DNA of 64,000 nucleotides, from NCBI RefSeq assembly GCF_003202235.1, contig NZ_MASU01000013.1, positions 186,001 through 250,000 of the forward strand, read 5' to 3'. The stretch comes from Prauserella flavalba. Lineage in GTDB: Bacteria > Actinomycetota > Actinomycetes > Mycobacteriales > Pseudonocardiaceae. The notes beneath the pieces are model-generated. The model was not told where the DNA came from. It saw only the letters and a list, made by a program, of their open reading frames with translations, and did no database searches. Within the stretch, counting starts at the first letter, position 1; the number at the start of each line of letters is the position of its first letter. Position numbers and translations under genes: made by a program. Shown here piece by piece: positions 7,598 to 16,251 of this stretch.

Positions 7598-8419
7598 ATG
7601 TCCTCCGACAGCGCAGCAGTCGACTCCGAGATCGTCGTTCTGGACAACGGGGTGCCGACAGCCGCCCGTGTCTACGACGTCATGCTCAACGGCAAGGACA
7701 ACTACGCCATCGACCGGCAGGTCGCCGAGGCGAGTCTGTCGGTGATGCCGGAGCTCAAGGAGATCGCACTGCACAACAGGGCGATCCTGCACCGCGTGGT
7801 GCGCCACCTTGCCGCCGAGCAGGGCATCACGCAGTTCCTGGACCTCGGTTCCGGGCTGCCCACGGTGCGCAACACGCACGAGGTCGCCCAGGAGGCGAAC
7901 CCCGACGCGAAGGTCGTCTACGTCGACATCGACCCGATCGTGCTCGCGCACGGCAGGGCGTTGCTGCAGGACAACGAGAACACACGCGTCGTCACCGCCG
8001 ACCTCCGCAAGCCGAAGGAGGTGCTCGCGCATCCCGACGTGCAGGAGCTGATCGACTTCAGCAAGCCGGTGTGCGTGATGCTCGTGGGCATCCTGCACCA
8101 CCTCGCCGACGACGAGGACCCGAAGGGCATCGTGCAGGCCCTGCGGGACGCCGTGGTGCCCGGTTCGTACTTCTTCATCACGAACTTCACGCGCCTGTCC
8201 GACTCGCCGGAGAGCGAGGAGCTGGAGAAGGTCCTGCTCTCGCAGCTGGGCACCGGCCGCGTCCGGACCCCGGCCGAGCTGGAGGAGTTCTTCGAGGGCC
8301 TGGAGATCCTGCCGCCCGGCATCGTGCCGCTGCCGCTGTGGCGCCCGGACGAGATCGTCACCGACGCGACGACGATCGGCGTCCGCTTCATGACCGGCGG
8401 GGTCGCGAAGAAGAACTGA
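7598..8419 (+). CDS. S-adenosyl methyltransferase, Methyltransf_19 (DUF574) family, paralog 1
   Basis: A 273-residue protein of the family expanded in actinomycetes. Features are the N-terminal TAARVYDVMLNGKDNYAIDR, the SAM motif FLDLGSGLPTVRNTHEVAQ, the acidic strand end VVYVDIDPIVLAHGRALL, and the C-terminal LPLWRPDE. AGGAGAG (7581-7587) precedes the ATG by 10 bases. Family members are predicted SAM-dependent methyltransferases with no settled substrate. It stands alone between the polyol operon and a repeat element. Two more paralogs occur in this window. Confidence 0.88.
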   Translation: MSSDSAAVDSEIVVLDNGVPTAARVYDVMLNGKDNYAIDRQVAEASLSVMPELKEIALHNRAILHRVVRHLAAEQGITQFLDLGSGLPTVRNTHEVAQEANPDAKVVYVDIDPIVLAHGRALLQDNENTRVVTADLRKPKEVLAHPDVQELIDFSKPVCVMLVGILHHLADDEDPKGIVQALRDAVVPGSYFFITNFTRLSDSPESEELEKVLLSQLGTGRVRTPAELEEFFEGLEILPPGIVPLPLWRPDEIVTDATTIGVRFMTGGVAKKN

Positions 8420-8454
8420 CCCGATGCCTGCGGGGTCAACCGTGGTGGGGCCAA

Positions 8455-8538
8455 CGCAGTGAAGGCCACCATGACTGCGCTCAACGCAGTGAAGGTGGCC
8501 TTCACTGCGTTCAACGCAGGCAAGGTGGCCTTCACTGC
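8455..8538. repeat. Three-arm version of the double-palindrome element
   Basis: Three successive 25-bp arms related to the 55-bp element (8455-8479, 8485-8509, 8515-8538), separated by TCAA-type spacers. The first arm carries ATGACTGCG in place of TTCACTGCG. It sits between the 3' ends of the Methyltransf_19 gene and the convergent GntR gene, where it could act as a bidirectional terminator. Confidence 0.85.
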
Positions 8539-8550
8539 CTGACGGCGGGC

Positions 8551-9180
8551 TCACGGGATCCGCACGGCCGGGGCGGGTCCGAGGTGGCGGCGCAGGAGCG
8601 TCGAGGCGGCCCGCAGCTCGCCCGCCAGCACCAGCTCGGCGATCTCGATGTGCTCGGTGACGGCGTGCTCCACCCGGTGGTCGAGCAGGCCGTAGTGCAG
8701 CCGCGCGTGCCGCGCCCTGCCCTGCACGGTGACCAGCGTGGCCACCAGCTCGGCGTTGCCGGCCGAGCCGAGCAGGGTGGCGTGGAAGCGGTCGTCGTGC
8801 ACCACGAACTCCGCGGGCGTGGGCGCAGGCCCCGCCCGCAGCGCGTACCAGCGTTCCAGCTCTGCGGTCAGCACGGCCGGATCGTGGCGCAGCGACGGCT
8901 CCTCCAGGCAGCGCTCGAGCCCGCGCAGCTCCACCGCGACGGTCACCTCGTGCAGCTCCCTCACCGTCGCGAGGCTGGGCACGACCAGGCTGTAGCCGTA
9001 CTCGTCGCGCCGCACGAGCCCGTCGGCGACGAGCCGGGTCAGCGCTTCGCGCACCGGGGTCCGGGACACCCCGAGGCGCTTGGCGAGCCTCGCCTCGCTG
9101 AGCCTGCCCGCGTCGCCACCGAGCACCTCCTCGCGCAGCCGCACGTACACCTGTTCCCCCAGCGGGGTTCCCCTGGACAT
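8551..9180 (-). CDS. GntR-family regulator with FCD ligand domain
   Basis: A 209-residue regulator. The winged HTH is at ~5-70 (EQVYVRLREEVLGG, then EARLAKRLGVSRTPVREALT) and the all-helical FCD effector domain at ~80-205 (EVTVAVELRGLERCLEEP, then FHATLLGSAGNAELV). It is the last gene of the urtABCDE transcription unit, 2 bases after urtE, so it probably controls that transporter or downstream nitrogen metabolism. The effector is unknown. Confidence 0.88.
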   Translation of the reverse strand: MSRGTPLGEQVYVRLREEVLGGDAGRLSEARLAKRLGVSRTPVREALTRLVADGLVRRDEYGYSLVVPSLATVRELHEVTVAVELRGLERCLEEPSLRHDPAVLTAELERWYALRAGPAPTPAEFVVHDDRFHATLLGSAGNAELVATLVTVQGRARHARLHYGLLDHRVEHAVTEHIEIAELVLAGELRAASTLLRRHLGPAPAVRIP

Positions 9181-9182
9181 CG

Positions 9183-9875
9183 TCAGATGGCCATCGCGGC
9201 CCGGACCTTCTCGCGGGCACCGGTGCCGCCGTCGCCGGACGACGTGACCCGCCCCGCCTCCAGCACGTAGTACCGGCCGGCCGCGGCGAGCGCGAAGCCC
9301 ACGTGCTGCTCCACCAGCAGCACCGACAGCCCGCCCTTCGAGGTCAGGGTCAGGATCGTCTCCTCGATCTCGGCCACCACCGACGGCTGGATGCCCTCGG
9401 TGGGCTCGTCCAGGATCAGCACCCTCGGCTCGGTGATCAGGGCCCGCGCGATCGCGAGCTGCTGGCGCTGCCCGCCCGAGAGCAGGCCAGCCCTCCGCGA
9501 CAGCAGCCCCGACAACGCGGGGAACAGGTCGAGCGCCTCGGCGACGAGCCGCTTGCCCTCCCGCCGCGTGTCGGCCACGAGCTGCAGGTTCTCGGCCGTG
9601 GTCAGCTGCGGGAAGCACTGCTGGCCCTGCGGCACGTAGCCGAGGCCGCGCCTGACCCGCTCGCTGGGGCGCAGCCGGGTGACGTCCTCGCCGTCGAGCA
9701 GGATCCGCCCCGACCGCACCCTGAGCAGCCCGGCGGCCGCGCGCAGCAGGGTCGTCTTCCCGGCCCCGTTGTGGCCCAGCACGGCGGCTACCCCGTCGCG
9801 GGGCACCTCGACGGTCGCCCCGTGCACGACCGTGGCCCGGCCGTAGCCGACGTGGACGTCGATCAGTTCCAGCAT
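9183..9875 (-). CDS. urtE: Urea ABC transporter ATP-binding subunit UrtE
   Basis: A 230-residue ATPase. Walker A is GHNGAGKTTLLRAAAGLL, the signature LLSGGQRQQLAIARALI, and Walker B VLILDEPTEGIQPSVVAEIE. The stretch RGLGYVPQGQQCFPQLTTAE resembles UrtE/LivF-type subunits of branched-chain-amino-acid/urea transporters. The start ATG overlaps the urtD stop. With UrtD it forms the nucleotide-binding pair energising UrtBC. Confidence 0.9.
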   Translation of the reverse strand: MLELIDVHVGYGRATVVHGATVEVPRDGVAAVLGHNGAGKTTLLRAAAGLLRVRSGRILLDGEDVTRLRPSERVRRGLGYVPQGQQCFPQLTTAENLQLVADTRREGKRLVAEALDLFPALSGLLSRRAGLLSGGQRQQLAIARALITEPRVLILDEPTEGIQPSVVAEIEETILTLTSKGGLSVLLVEQHVGFALAAAGRYYVLEAGRVTSSGDGGTGAREKVRAAMAI

Positions 9876-10651
9876 CACTCGCCCTCCTGCTCGGCCACCG
9901 CGGCCAGCGCCTTCCTGGTGGCCGCCTCGCCGAGGTAGACCTCCTGCACCCCCTCGTCGGCCTGCACCTGCGCGACGGTGCCCTCGGACAGCACCTTGCC
10001 CGCGTGCAGCACCGTCACGGAGTCGGCGAACGTGCGCATGAAGTCCATGTCGTGCTCGACGACCACCACGGTGCGCTCGGCACCCACCCGGCGCAGCAGC
10101 TCGCCGGTCTGCTCCCGTTCCTCGCCGCTCATCCCGGCCACCGGCTCGTCGAGCAGCAGCACCCGCGAGTTCTGCACCAGCAGCATGCCGATCTCCAGCC
10201 ACTGCTTCTGGCCGTGCGCGAGCACGCCCGCCTTCTCGTCGCGCCGCGCGCTGAGCCCGACGGTCTCCAGCGCCTCGGCGACCGCGTCCGGTACCGCCGA
10301 GCGCGCCCGCAGGAGCGTGAGCGGGCCGCGCCCGGCGCCGGCGGCGATGTCGAGGTTCTGCAGCACGGTCAGCTCCTCGAACACGCTCGCCGTCTGGAAC
10401 GTGCGGCCGATGCCGAGCCGGGCGATCCGGTGCACCTTCCTGCCCAGCAGCTCCGTGCGGCCGAAGCGGACCGACCCGGTCGCGGGCGCCAGACCCGTGA
10501 TCGCGTCGACGAGCGTGGTCTTGCCCGCGCCGTTGGGTCCGATGAGGAACCGCAGGTCGCCCTGCAGCACCGTCATGGACACCCCGTCGACGGCGAGGAA
10601 GCCGTCGAAGCTCACGCGGACGTCGGACAGTTCGAGGTAGTCGGCGTTCAT
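9875..10651 (-). CDS. urtD: Urea ABC transporter ATP-binding subunit UrtD
   Basis: A 258-residue LivG-type ATPase. Walker A is GPNGAGKTTLVDAITGL, the signature-like region LAHGQKQWLEIGMLLVQ, and Walker B RVLLLDEPVAGMSGEE. The HGQKQWLEIGMLL sequence is characteristic of UrtD rather than of amino-acid transporters. It overlaps urtC at the start and urtE at the stop, showing tight operon structure. Confidence 0.9.
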   Translation of the reverse strand: MNADYLELSDVRVSFDGFLAVDGVSMTVLQGDLRFLIGPNGAGKTTLVDAITGLAPATGSVRFGRTELLGRKVHRIARLGIGRTFQTASVFEELTVLQNLDIAAGAGRGPLTLLRARSAVPDAVAEALETVGLSARRDEKAGVLAHGQKQWLEIGMLLVQNSRVLLLDEPVAGMSGEEREQTGELLRRVGAERTVVVVEHDMDFMRTFADSVTVLHAGKVLSEGTVAQVQADEGVQEVYLGEAATRKALAAVAEQEGE

Positions 10652-11739
10652 GCCGGTGCCCCTTCCTTGGCCACCACGGGAGCGGGTTCGATGGCTTTCC
10701 GCCTGCGCAGCAGCCCGCCCACCGAGGCGAGGCCGCCGGGCAGGAACGCCACCACGAACACGAACAGCGCGCCCTGGAAGTAGGTCCAGAACGACGGGAA
10801 ACTCTCCGAGAACGTCGTCTGCGCCCACGCCACGGCGATCGCCCCGAGCGCGGGCCCGAACAGCGTGGTGCGGCCACCGATCGCCACCCCGATGAGGAAC
10901 GCGATCGAGGGCACCACGCCGACGTTCGCGGGCGAGATGATGCCGACGATCGGCACGAACAGCGCACCCGCGACCCCGGCCATCGCGGCCGCGAGCACAT
11001 AGGCGACGGTCTTGACGGTCGCCGGGTCGTAGCCGAGGAAGCGCACGCGTTCCTCCTGGTCGCGCACGGCCACCAGCAGCTCGCCGTAGCGGGACCGGTA
11101 GAGCTGCCACACGATGAGCAGCACCACGAGCAGGGTCACCGCGGCGAGGTAGAACAGCATCCGCTTGTTCACCGGGTCGAACAGGTTGAAGCCGAAGAAC
11201 GAGCGGAACCCGTTGAGCCCGTTGGTGCCGCCGATCGTGGCCTGCTGGCCGATGAGCAGGATCGCGAACGCCGCCGCGAGCGCCTGCGACAGGATCGCGA
11301 AGTACGCGCCGCGCACGCGGCGCCGGAAGATCGCGGTGCCCAGCACCAACGCCACCAGAGCGGGGATCGCGATGACTGACACCAGCGTCACGACCGGCGA
11401 GCGGAACGGCTCCCACCAGCCCGGCACCTCGCCGGAGCCGTACAGCTGCATGAAGTCGGGGACACCGCCGGGCCCGGCGTCGTCGAGCTTCATGTGCATC
11501 GCCATCACGTAGGCGCCGAGTCCGAAGAACACGCCCTGGCCGAGCGTGAGCATGCCGCCGCGGCCCCACGCGAGCCCGATGCCGACGGCGACGATCGCGT
11601 AGCACACGAACCGGCCGAGCAGCGAGAGCCGGAAGTCCGACAGCACGGCGGGCGCGAGCACGAGCAGGGCGAGCGCACCGACGACGAAGCCGAGCAGCAC
11701 GCCGGTGTTGCCCTTGAGACGGGCAGGTATCGCGCTCAT
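10648..11739 (-). CDS. urtC: Urea ABC transporter permease UrtC
   Basis: A 363-residue LivM-type permease with about 8-10 membrane segments (LLGFVVGALALLVLAPAVL near the N-terminus, FVCYAIVAVGIGLAWGRGGM next). The family stretch GLAWGRGGMLTLGQGVFFGL and the extracellular loop FMQLYGSGEVPGWWEPF are typical of UrtC. Start ATG 11739 overlaps the urtB stop. The C-terminus (PGGLASVGGLL) ends just before urtD. Confidence 0.92.
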   Translation of the reverse strand: MSAIPARLKGNTGVLLGFVVGALALLVLAPAVLSDFRLSLLGRFVCYAIVAVGIGLAWGRGGMLTLGQGVFFGLGAYVMAMHMKLDDAGPGGVPDFMQLYGSGEVPGWWEPFRSPVVTLVSVIAIPALVALVLGTAIFRRRVRGAYFAILSQALAAAFAILLIGQQATIGGTNGLNGFRSFFGFNLFDPVNKRMLFYLAAVTLLVVLLIVWQLYRSRYGELLVAVRDQEERVRFLGYDPATVKTVAYVLAAAMAGVAGALFVPIVGIISPANVGVVPSIAFLIGVAIGGRTTLFGPALGAIAVAWAQTTFSESFPSFWTYFQGALFVFVVAFLPGGLASVGGLLRRRKAIEPAPVVAKEGAPA

Positions 11740-12620
11740 ACGAGGCTCCTCGTCCGGACACTGAAGATGCCCTGGGGCCGGATCTGCAGGAAGACGACGA
11801 TCACCACGAACACGAGCACCTTCGCGATGCTCGCCGTGGTGGAGTACTCGAACGCGGCCTGCAGCACGCCGAGGGCGAACGCGGCGATCACGCTGCCCTT
11901 GATCTGCCCGATGCCGCCCGCGACCACCACGAGGAACGCGTCGACGATGTAGTTGGTGCCGAGCGTCGGGCCGGTGGAGCCGAGCAGGGTCAGCGCGACG
12001 CCCGCGACGCCGGCGAGGCCGGAGCCGATGAAGAACGTGAGCCGGTCGGTGGACCTGGTGGAGATGCCGACCGTTTCGGCGAGGTCCCGGTTCTGCACGA
12101 CGCCCCGGATGCGCCTGCCGAGCGGGGTCGTCCTGAGCACCACGCCGAGCCCGACCACGGCCGCGATCGATAGGGCGAGGATGAACAGGCGCGCCGAGGG
12201 CACCTGCGTCACGCCGAGGTCGACGCTGCCCGACAGCCAGCCGGGTGCGCGGACCTCGACGTTCGGGGCGCCGAAGATGTCGCGCGCTAGCTGTTGCAGG
12301 ATCAGCGCGACGCCCCACGTCACGAGCAGTGTGTCGAGTGGACGGTGGTACATGCGGCGCAGCAGCGTGGCCTCGAGCGCCACACCCATCAGCCCGCCGA
12401 CGAGGAAACCGAGCGGGATGGAGACGAACAGCGAGACACCGGCGTCGGAGATGGCGCCCTGCACGACGTAGGCGGTGTAGGCGCCGGCCATGATGAACTC
12501 ACCGTGCGCCATGTTGATCACGCCCATCTGCCCGAACGTGAGCGCGAGCCCGAGCGCGGCCAGCAGCAGCACGGAACCGAGTGAGAGGCCGGCGAAGAGC
12601 TGGTTGACCAAAGCTTCCAC
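11736..12620 (-). CDS. urtB: Urea ABC transporter permease UrtB
   Basis: A 294-residue LivH-type permease with about eight spans. The N-terminal LVNQLFAGLSLGSVLLLAAL and FGQMGVINMAHGEFIMAGAY are hallmarks of UrtB. GTG 12620 is chosen as start because it yields the usual UrtB N-terminus and AAGGGA lies upstream; the longer frame to 12668 runs through the urtA-urtB hairpin. It forms the membrane channel with UrtC. Confidence 0.92.
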   Translation of the reverse strand: MEALVNQLFAGLSLGSVLLLAALGLALTFGQMGVINMAHGEFIMAGAYTAYVVQGAISDAGVSLFVSIPLGFLVGGLMGVALEATLLRRMYHRPLDTLLVTWGVALILQQLARDIFGAPNVEVRAPGWLSGSVDLGVTQVPSARLFILALSIAAVVGLGVVLRTTPLGRRIRGVVQNRDLAETVGISTRSTDRLTFFIGSGLAGVAGVALTLLGSTGPTLGTNYIVDAFLVVVAGGIGQIKGSVIAAFALGVLQAAFEYSTTASIAKVLVFVVIVVFLQIRPQGIFSVRTRSLV

Positions 12621-12642
12621 GACAAGGGATCCCTTCGACGGT

Positions 12643-12673
12643 GGGGCGTGGGCGACACGAGCGCCCACGCCCC
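12643..12673 (-). terminator. Strong intercistronic hairpin between urtA and urtB
   Basis: GGGGCGTGGGCG (12643-12654) pairs perfectly with CGCCCACGCCCC (12662-12673) over a 7-base loop, 14 bases after the urtA stop. There is no T-run, so it may be an attenuating or mRNA-stabilising element that keeps binding-protein mRNA in excess over permease mRNA. Confidence 0.65.
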
Positions 12674-12687
12674 GGCCGGAACACCGG

Positions 12688-13950
12688 TCAGCTCGCGGAA
12701 AGGCCCTCGGCCCAGGCGTAGCCCTCCAGGTAGGGGTCCGGCTCGATCGGCTTGCCCGAGCTCCACACGGTGTGGATCAGCCCGTCCCGCTCGATGCGGC
12801 CGATCAGCGCAGTCTTGGCGATGTGGTGGTTCTCGCCGTTGACGGTGACCGTGCCCTCGGGAGCGTCGAAGGTGATGCCGCCCGCCGCCTTCGTGACGTC
12901 GTCGGTGGCGAAGGACTCGGCCTTCTCCACCATCGCCTTCCACAGGAACAGCGACGTGTACGCGGCCTCCATCGGGTCGGACGTCACGCGGTTGTCGCCG
13001 TACTTCGCCTTGAACGCGTCGACGAACGCGGCGTTCGCCGGGGTGTCCACGGTCTGGTAGTAGTTCCACGACGTCAGCTGGCCCGCGAGGTTGTCGAGCC
13101 CGATGCCGCTGATCTCCTCCTCGGCGATCGACACCGACACCACCGGCATCGCCTCCGCGGTGAGCCCCGCGTTGCGGTACTCCTTGAAGAACGCGACGTT
13201 CGAGTCGCCGTTGAGGGTGTTGAACACGGCGTCGGCGCCCGCGGCCTTGACCTTGTTGGTGATCGTGGAGAAGTCGGTGTGGCCGAGCGGGGCGTACTCC
13301 TCGCCCTTGATCTCGATGCCGTTCGCCTTCGCGTAGGCCTTGATGATCTTGTTGGCGGTGCGCGGGAAGACGTAGTCGGAGCCGACCAGGAACACTGACT
13401 TCGTGCCCTGCTCCTTGAGGTAGTCGAGCGCGGGCACGATCTGCTGGTTGGTGGTGGCGCCGGTGTAGAAGATGTTCGGCGACGACTCGAGGCCCTCGTA
13501 CTGCACGGGGTAGAACAGCAGCGAGTTCGCGCCCTCGAAGACCGGCAGCATCGCCTTGCGCGACGACGACGTCCAGCCGCCGAACACGGCCGCCACGCAG
13601 TCGGAGCTGATGAGCTTGCCCGCCTTCTCGGCGAAGACGGTGGGCTCGGACGCGCCGTCCTCGCTCACCACGTCGAGCTGCTTGCCGAGCACGCCGCCGT
13701 CGGCGTTGATCTGCTCGGCGGCCAGTTGCAGCGCGTCGTGGACGGTCTTCTCGCTGATCGCCATCGTGCCGGACAGCGAGTTGAGGAAGCCGACCTTGAC
13801 CGAGTCGCCCGACGTGTCGACGCACGACGCGGCGGCCTGGCCGCCCGACTCGTCGTCGACGCGGCTGCCGCAGGCCGTCAGCACCATCGCCGCCGTCACC
13901 GCGAGGGAGGCCGCCCGCAGCAGGCGGCCCCTCGTCCGTTGTGTGCTCAA
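12688..13950 (-). CDS. urtA: Urea ABC transporter substrate-binding lipoprotein UrtA
   Basis: A 420-residue periplasmic-binding-type receptor with a signal peptide ending in the lipobox VLTAC (~residue 25). Diagnostic UrtA motifs are [40 protein letters not shown] and [20 protein letters not shown]. The start is probably TTG 13950, with GGAAAGGC just upstream; the longer frame from 14019 adds a proline/arginine-rich segment that does not look like a signal peptide. It is the first gene of urtABCDE-gntR. No urease genes are in the window, so the ligand (urea or a short amide) rests on family resemblance. Confidence 0.9.
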   Translation of the reverse strand: MSTQRTRGRLLRAASLAVTAAMVLTACGSRVDDESGGQAAASCVDTSGDSVKVGFLNSLSGTMAISEKTVHDALQLAAEQINADGGVLGKQLDVVSEDGASEPTVFAEKAGKLISSDCVAAVFGGWTSSSRKAMLPVFEGANSLLFYPVQYEGLESSPNIFYTGATTNQQIVPALDYLKEQGTKSVFLVGSDYVFPRTANKIIKAYAKANGIEIKGEEYAPLGHTDFSTITNKVKAAGADAVFNTLNGDSNVAFFKEYRNAGLTAEAMPVVSVSIAEEEISGIGLDNLAGQLTSWNYYQTVDTPANAAFVDAFKAKYGDNRVTSDPMEAAYTSLFLWKAMVEKAESFATDDVTKAAGGITFDAPEGTVTVNGENHHIAKTALIGRIERDGLIHTVWSSGKPIEPDPYLEGYAWAEGLSAS

Positions 13951-14126
13951 AGCGTTGCCTTTCCGGGTGGGGGACCGGGCCGGACCCGGGATACGACCGG
14001 GATCCCGCCCGGTATCCACGCGTCCGGCGGCACACGCTAGGGAGCGACTGTTTCGCGAAAACGCGGGCGACGTAACCGGTTGATCACCGGACGCCGCCCG
14101 CGTGTCGCGATTGCTTGACGCGCCTT

Positions 14127-14678
14127 TTACCTCGCGCGGCCGCTGAGCTTGTCGCGGATCCGGTCGATCAGGCCCGCGCCCGGGTCGAGGATGCGGTTGG
14201 CAGGCGGCTTCTGGGGCGACTGCGGGTGCGGCCTCGTCGGCGCCTTCGCCTTGGCCCGCAACACCTTCTCGCCCAGTTCCCGCAGTTCTTCCTCACTGCA
14301 CGCGGCGCGCAGCCTGGGCAGCAGGTCGTTCTCCTCGTCCTCGACGTGGTGGCGGATCGAGTCCATGAGGTTGCTGAGCAACCGGTCGAACTTCGGGTCG
14401 GTGGCGTCCATGTCCTCCAGCTGCTTCATCAGCAGCTCGGCCTCGGAGTGCTCCTCGATCTCGTGGTCGGCCAGCTCGTCGCCGTTCTCCAGGTGCTTGC
14501 GCGCGGCCGGGTACATGTACTGCTCCTCCGCGACCGAGTGCCGGACCAGCTCGGCGATGACGTGGTCGGTGAGCTCCCTGCGCCGCTTCGGATCGGCCGT
14601 CCCGTCCTCCAGCTCGGCGAACACCTGCTCGACCTCGCGGTGGTCGTTGGTGATCACGCTGATCAGGTCGTCGGTCAT
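14127..14678 (-). CDS. Hemerythrin (HHE) domain protein
   Basis: A 183-residue protein whose first ~140 residues form a hemerythrin-like four-helix domain. Candidate di-iron ligands are H13 ([10 protein letters not shown]), H47 and E51 ([13 protein letters not shown]), a histidine in [11 protein letters not shown], and the pair in [12 protein letters not shown]. The C-terminal ~45 residues are basic and proline-rich. Such proteins are known to bind oxygen, NO or iron, or to respond to oxidative stress. It lies upstream of and in the same direction as urtA but is separated from it by 175 bases, so it is likely independent. Confidence 0.85.
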   Translation of the reverse strand: MTDDLISVITNDHREVEQVFAELEDGTADPKRRRELTDHVIAELVRHSVAEEQYMYPAARKHLENGDELADHEIEEHSEAELLMKQLEDMDATDPKFDRLLSNLMDSIRHHVEDEENDLLPRLRAACSEEELRELGEKVLRAKAKAPTRPHPQSPQKPPANRILDPGAGLIDRIRDKLSGRAR

Positions 14679-14745
14679 GGCTGGCTCCTCTTCGCTGTGT
14701 GTCCGGCAGGCGGCGGAATACCCTCGCCGGCGCAGGGGAAACGGC

Positions 14746-15789
14746 TCACGTGCGGTGCTCGGCGATCGTGACCAGCACGGCCCGCACGGCGGCCACCACC
14801 GGCACGGCGAACAGCACGCCCGCGATACCGCCCTCGGTGCCGCCGATCACCAGCGCCACGAGCACCACGGCCGGGTGCAGCTTCGAGAGGTTGCCCTGCA
14901 GCACGGGCTGGAGGACGTGCCCCTCCAGCTGCTGCACCGCGAGCACGACGCCGAGGATGATGAGCGCGGCCACGCCACCGTTGCTGACCAGCGTCACGGC
15001 GACCGCGAGGATCCCGGACACGACGGCACCCACGTAGGGGATGAACCCGCCGAGGAACACCAGTGCCGCCAGCGGCACCGTGAGCGGGACGCCCACCACG
15101 GCGAGACCGATCCCGATGCCGATCGCGTCGATGAGCGCGACGAGCGCCGTCACCCACACGTAGGTCACGACACTGCGGTAGGCCTTGCGCCCCGCGTCGT
15201 CGATGATCGCGCGCGTCGGGGTGCGGAACGGCCGCAGCAGGAACTCCCACATCCTGGGGCCGTCGTACAGGAACATCACGAGCAGCACGGTGGACAGCAG
15301 CAGGCCGATGGCGATCGCGCTGACCGTGTTGAACGCGCCCAGCGCCTGCGCGATCACGGCCTGCTCGTTGCCCCCGAGCCACTCCTGCACCCGATCGGTC
15401 AGCCCACCCTCGAACTTGAGCGGCCCCCGGCGCAGCCAGTCCTCGACCTGGGAGACGCTCTCGGTGACCTGCCGGCGCAGCTCGTCGAGGTTGTTGAGGA
15501 TGGAGATGACGACGAAGGCCACGATGCCGCCCGCCACGGCCAGCCCGGCGATCAGCGAGGTCACCACGGCGAGGCCCCGCGGCCAGCCGTGCCTGCTCAG
15601 GAACGCGACGAGCGGCTGGAGGAACGCCGACAGCAGCAATGCGACCGAGACGGGGATGAGCACGTAGCTGAGGTGCAGGACGACGTTGCGCAGCGCCCAC
15701 AGCGCGAGGAAGAGCAGCAGCAGTTCGGCCGACACGATGGCCGCGCGGCGCAGCATGCCCGCGTTCAGCCGGACGCGGGGGTTCGACAT
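14746..15789 (-). CDS. AI-2E family (DUF20) membrane transporter
   Basis: A 347-residue membrane protein with about eight spans in the arrangement of the AI-2 exporter-like family: N-terminal helices (AELLLLFLALWALRNVVLHL), a central soluble segment (LDELRRQVTESVSQVEDWLR), then GFIPYVGAVVSGILAVAVTL and QQLEGHVLQPVLQG, a family signature. ATG 15789 gives the normal N-terminus; longer upstream frames lack coding character. It is divergent from the DUF3040 gene. The cargo is unknown; some relatives are cation/proton antiporters. Confidence 0.88.
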   Translation of the reverse strand: MSNPRVRLNAGMLRRAAIVSAELLLLFLALWALRNVVLHLSYVLIPVSVALLLSAFLQPLVAFLSRHGWPRGLAVVTSLIAGLAVAGGIVAFVVISILNNLDELRRQVTESVSQVEDWLRRGPLKFEGGLTDRVQEWLGGNEQAVIAQALGAFNTVSAIAIGLLLSTVLLVMFLYDGPRMWEFLLRPFRTPTRAIIDDAGRKAYRSVVTYVWVTALVALIDAIGIGIGLAVVGVPLTVPLAALVFLGGFIPYVGAVVSGILAVAVTLVSNGGVAALIILGVVLAVQQLEGHVLQPVLQGNLSKLHPAVVLVALVIGGTEGGIAGVLFAVPVVAAVRAVLVTIAEHRT

Positions 15790-15918
15790 GCGCTGCGGGT
15801 ATCCATTCGCGTGCACCCGGAAACGGAGGTCGTTTTGCGGCCCGTGCCGTGGGGTAGCCAATGAGCCCGAACGCGCTGAGCGACGGCCCGTGTCCGTGAG
15901 TGAGCCCAGGAGCCGACC

Positions 15919-16218
15919 ATGTTGAGCCATTACGAACGGCAGGAGCTGGAACGGATCGAGCAGAGGTTCGAGCACGACGATCCCGAGCTGGCGAGCGCGC
16001 TCGGTTCCTGTGCGCGGCCCCACGGCATGCTCAGCCTGCCGAAGCTCGCCCGCCTGGGTCTGGACCTGTTCGCCGGCTTCCTCGTGCTGCTGGGCGCGTT
16101 GACGCTGAACTTCGGGCTCGTGTTCGTGGGCGCGCTGCTGCTGGTGTGCGCCGCGTGCGCCCACCTCAAGGGCTGGAACCCGGCAGACCCGCCTGCCTCT
16201 TATCGCCGCGTGGAGTGA
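15919..16218 (+). CDS. DUF3040 small membrane protein
   Basis: A 99-residue protein. The N-terminus MLSHYERQELERIEQRFEHD followed by DPELASAL is the usual beginning of the actinobacterial DUF3040 family. Two hydrophobic helices follow (LDLFAGFLVLLGALTL and LVFVGALLLVCAACAHL). AGGAG at 15908-15912 precedes the ATG. No biochemical role is known for the family. It is divergent from the AI-2E-type transporter with a 129-base shared control region. Confidence 0.85.
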   Translation: MLSHYERQELERIEQRFEHDDPELASALGSCARPHGMLSLPKLARLGLDLFAGFLVLLGALTLNFGLVFVGALLLVCAACAHLKGWNPADPPASYRRVE

Positions 16219-16251
16219 TGCTCAGCCGCAGTGAAGGCGGTCGCCCTGGGG

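Noticed and set aside
8420-8535. Peptides such as KATFTALNAVKVAFTA appearing in many frames near gene ends
   Set aside because: They are translations of the double-palindrome repeat, occur on both strands, and extend no real gene except the end of the TetR at 38113.
14041-14078. Possible GlnR nitrogen-control box upstream of urtA (GTTAC and GAAAC elements on the minus strand)
   Set aside because: The spacing does not fit the known GTNAC-N6-GAAAC pattern, so I do not call a site although nitrogen control of the urea transporter would be expected.
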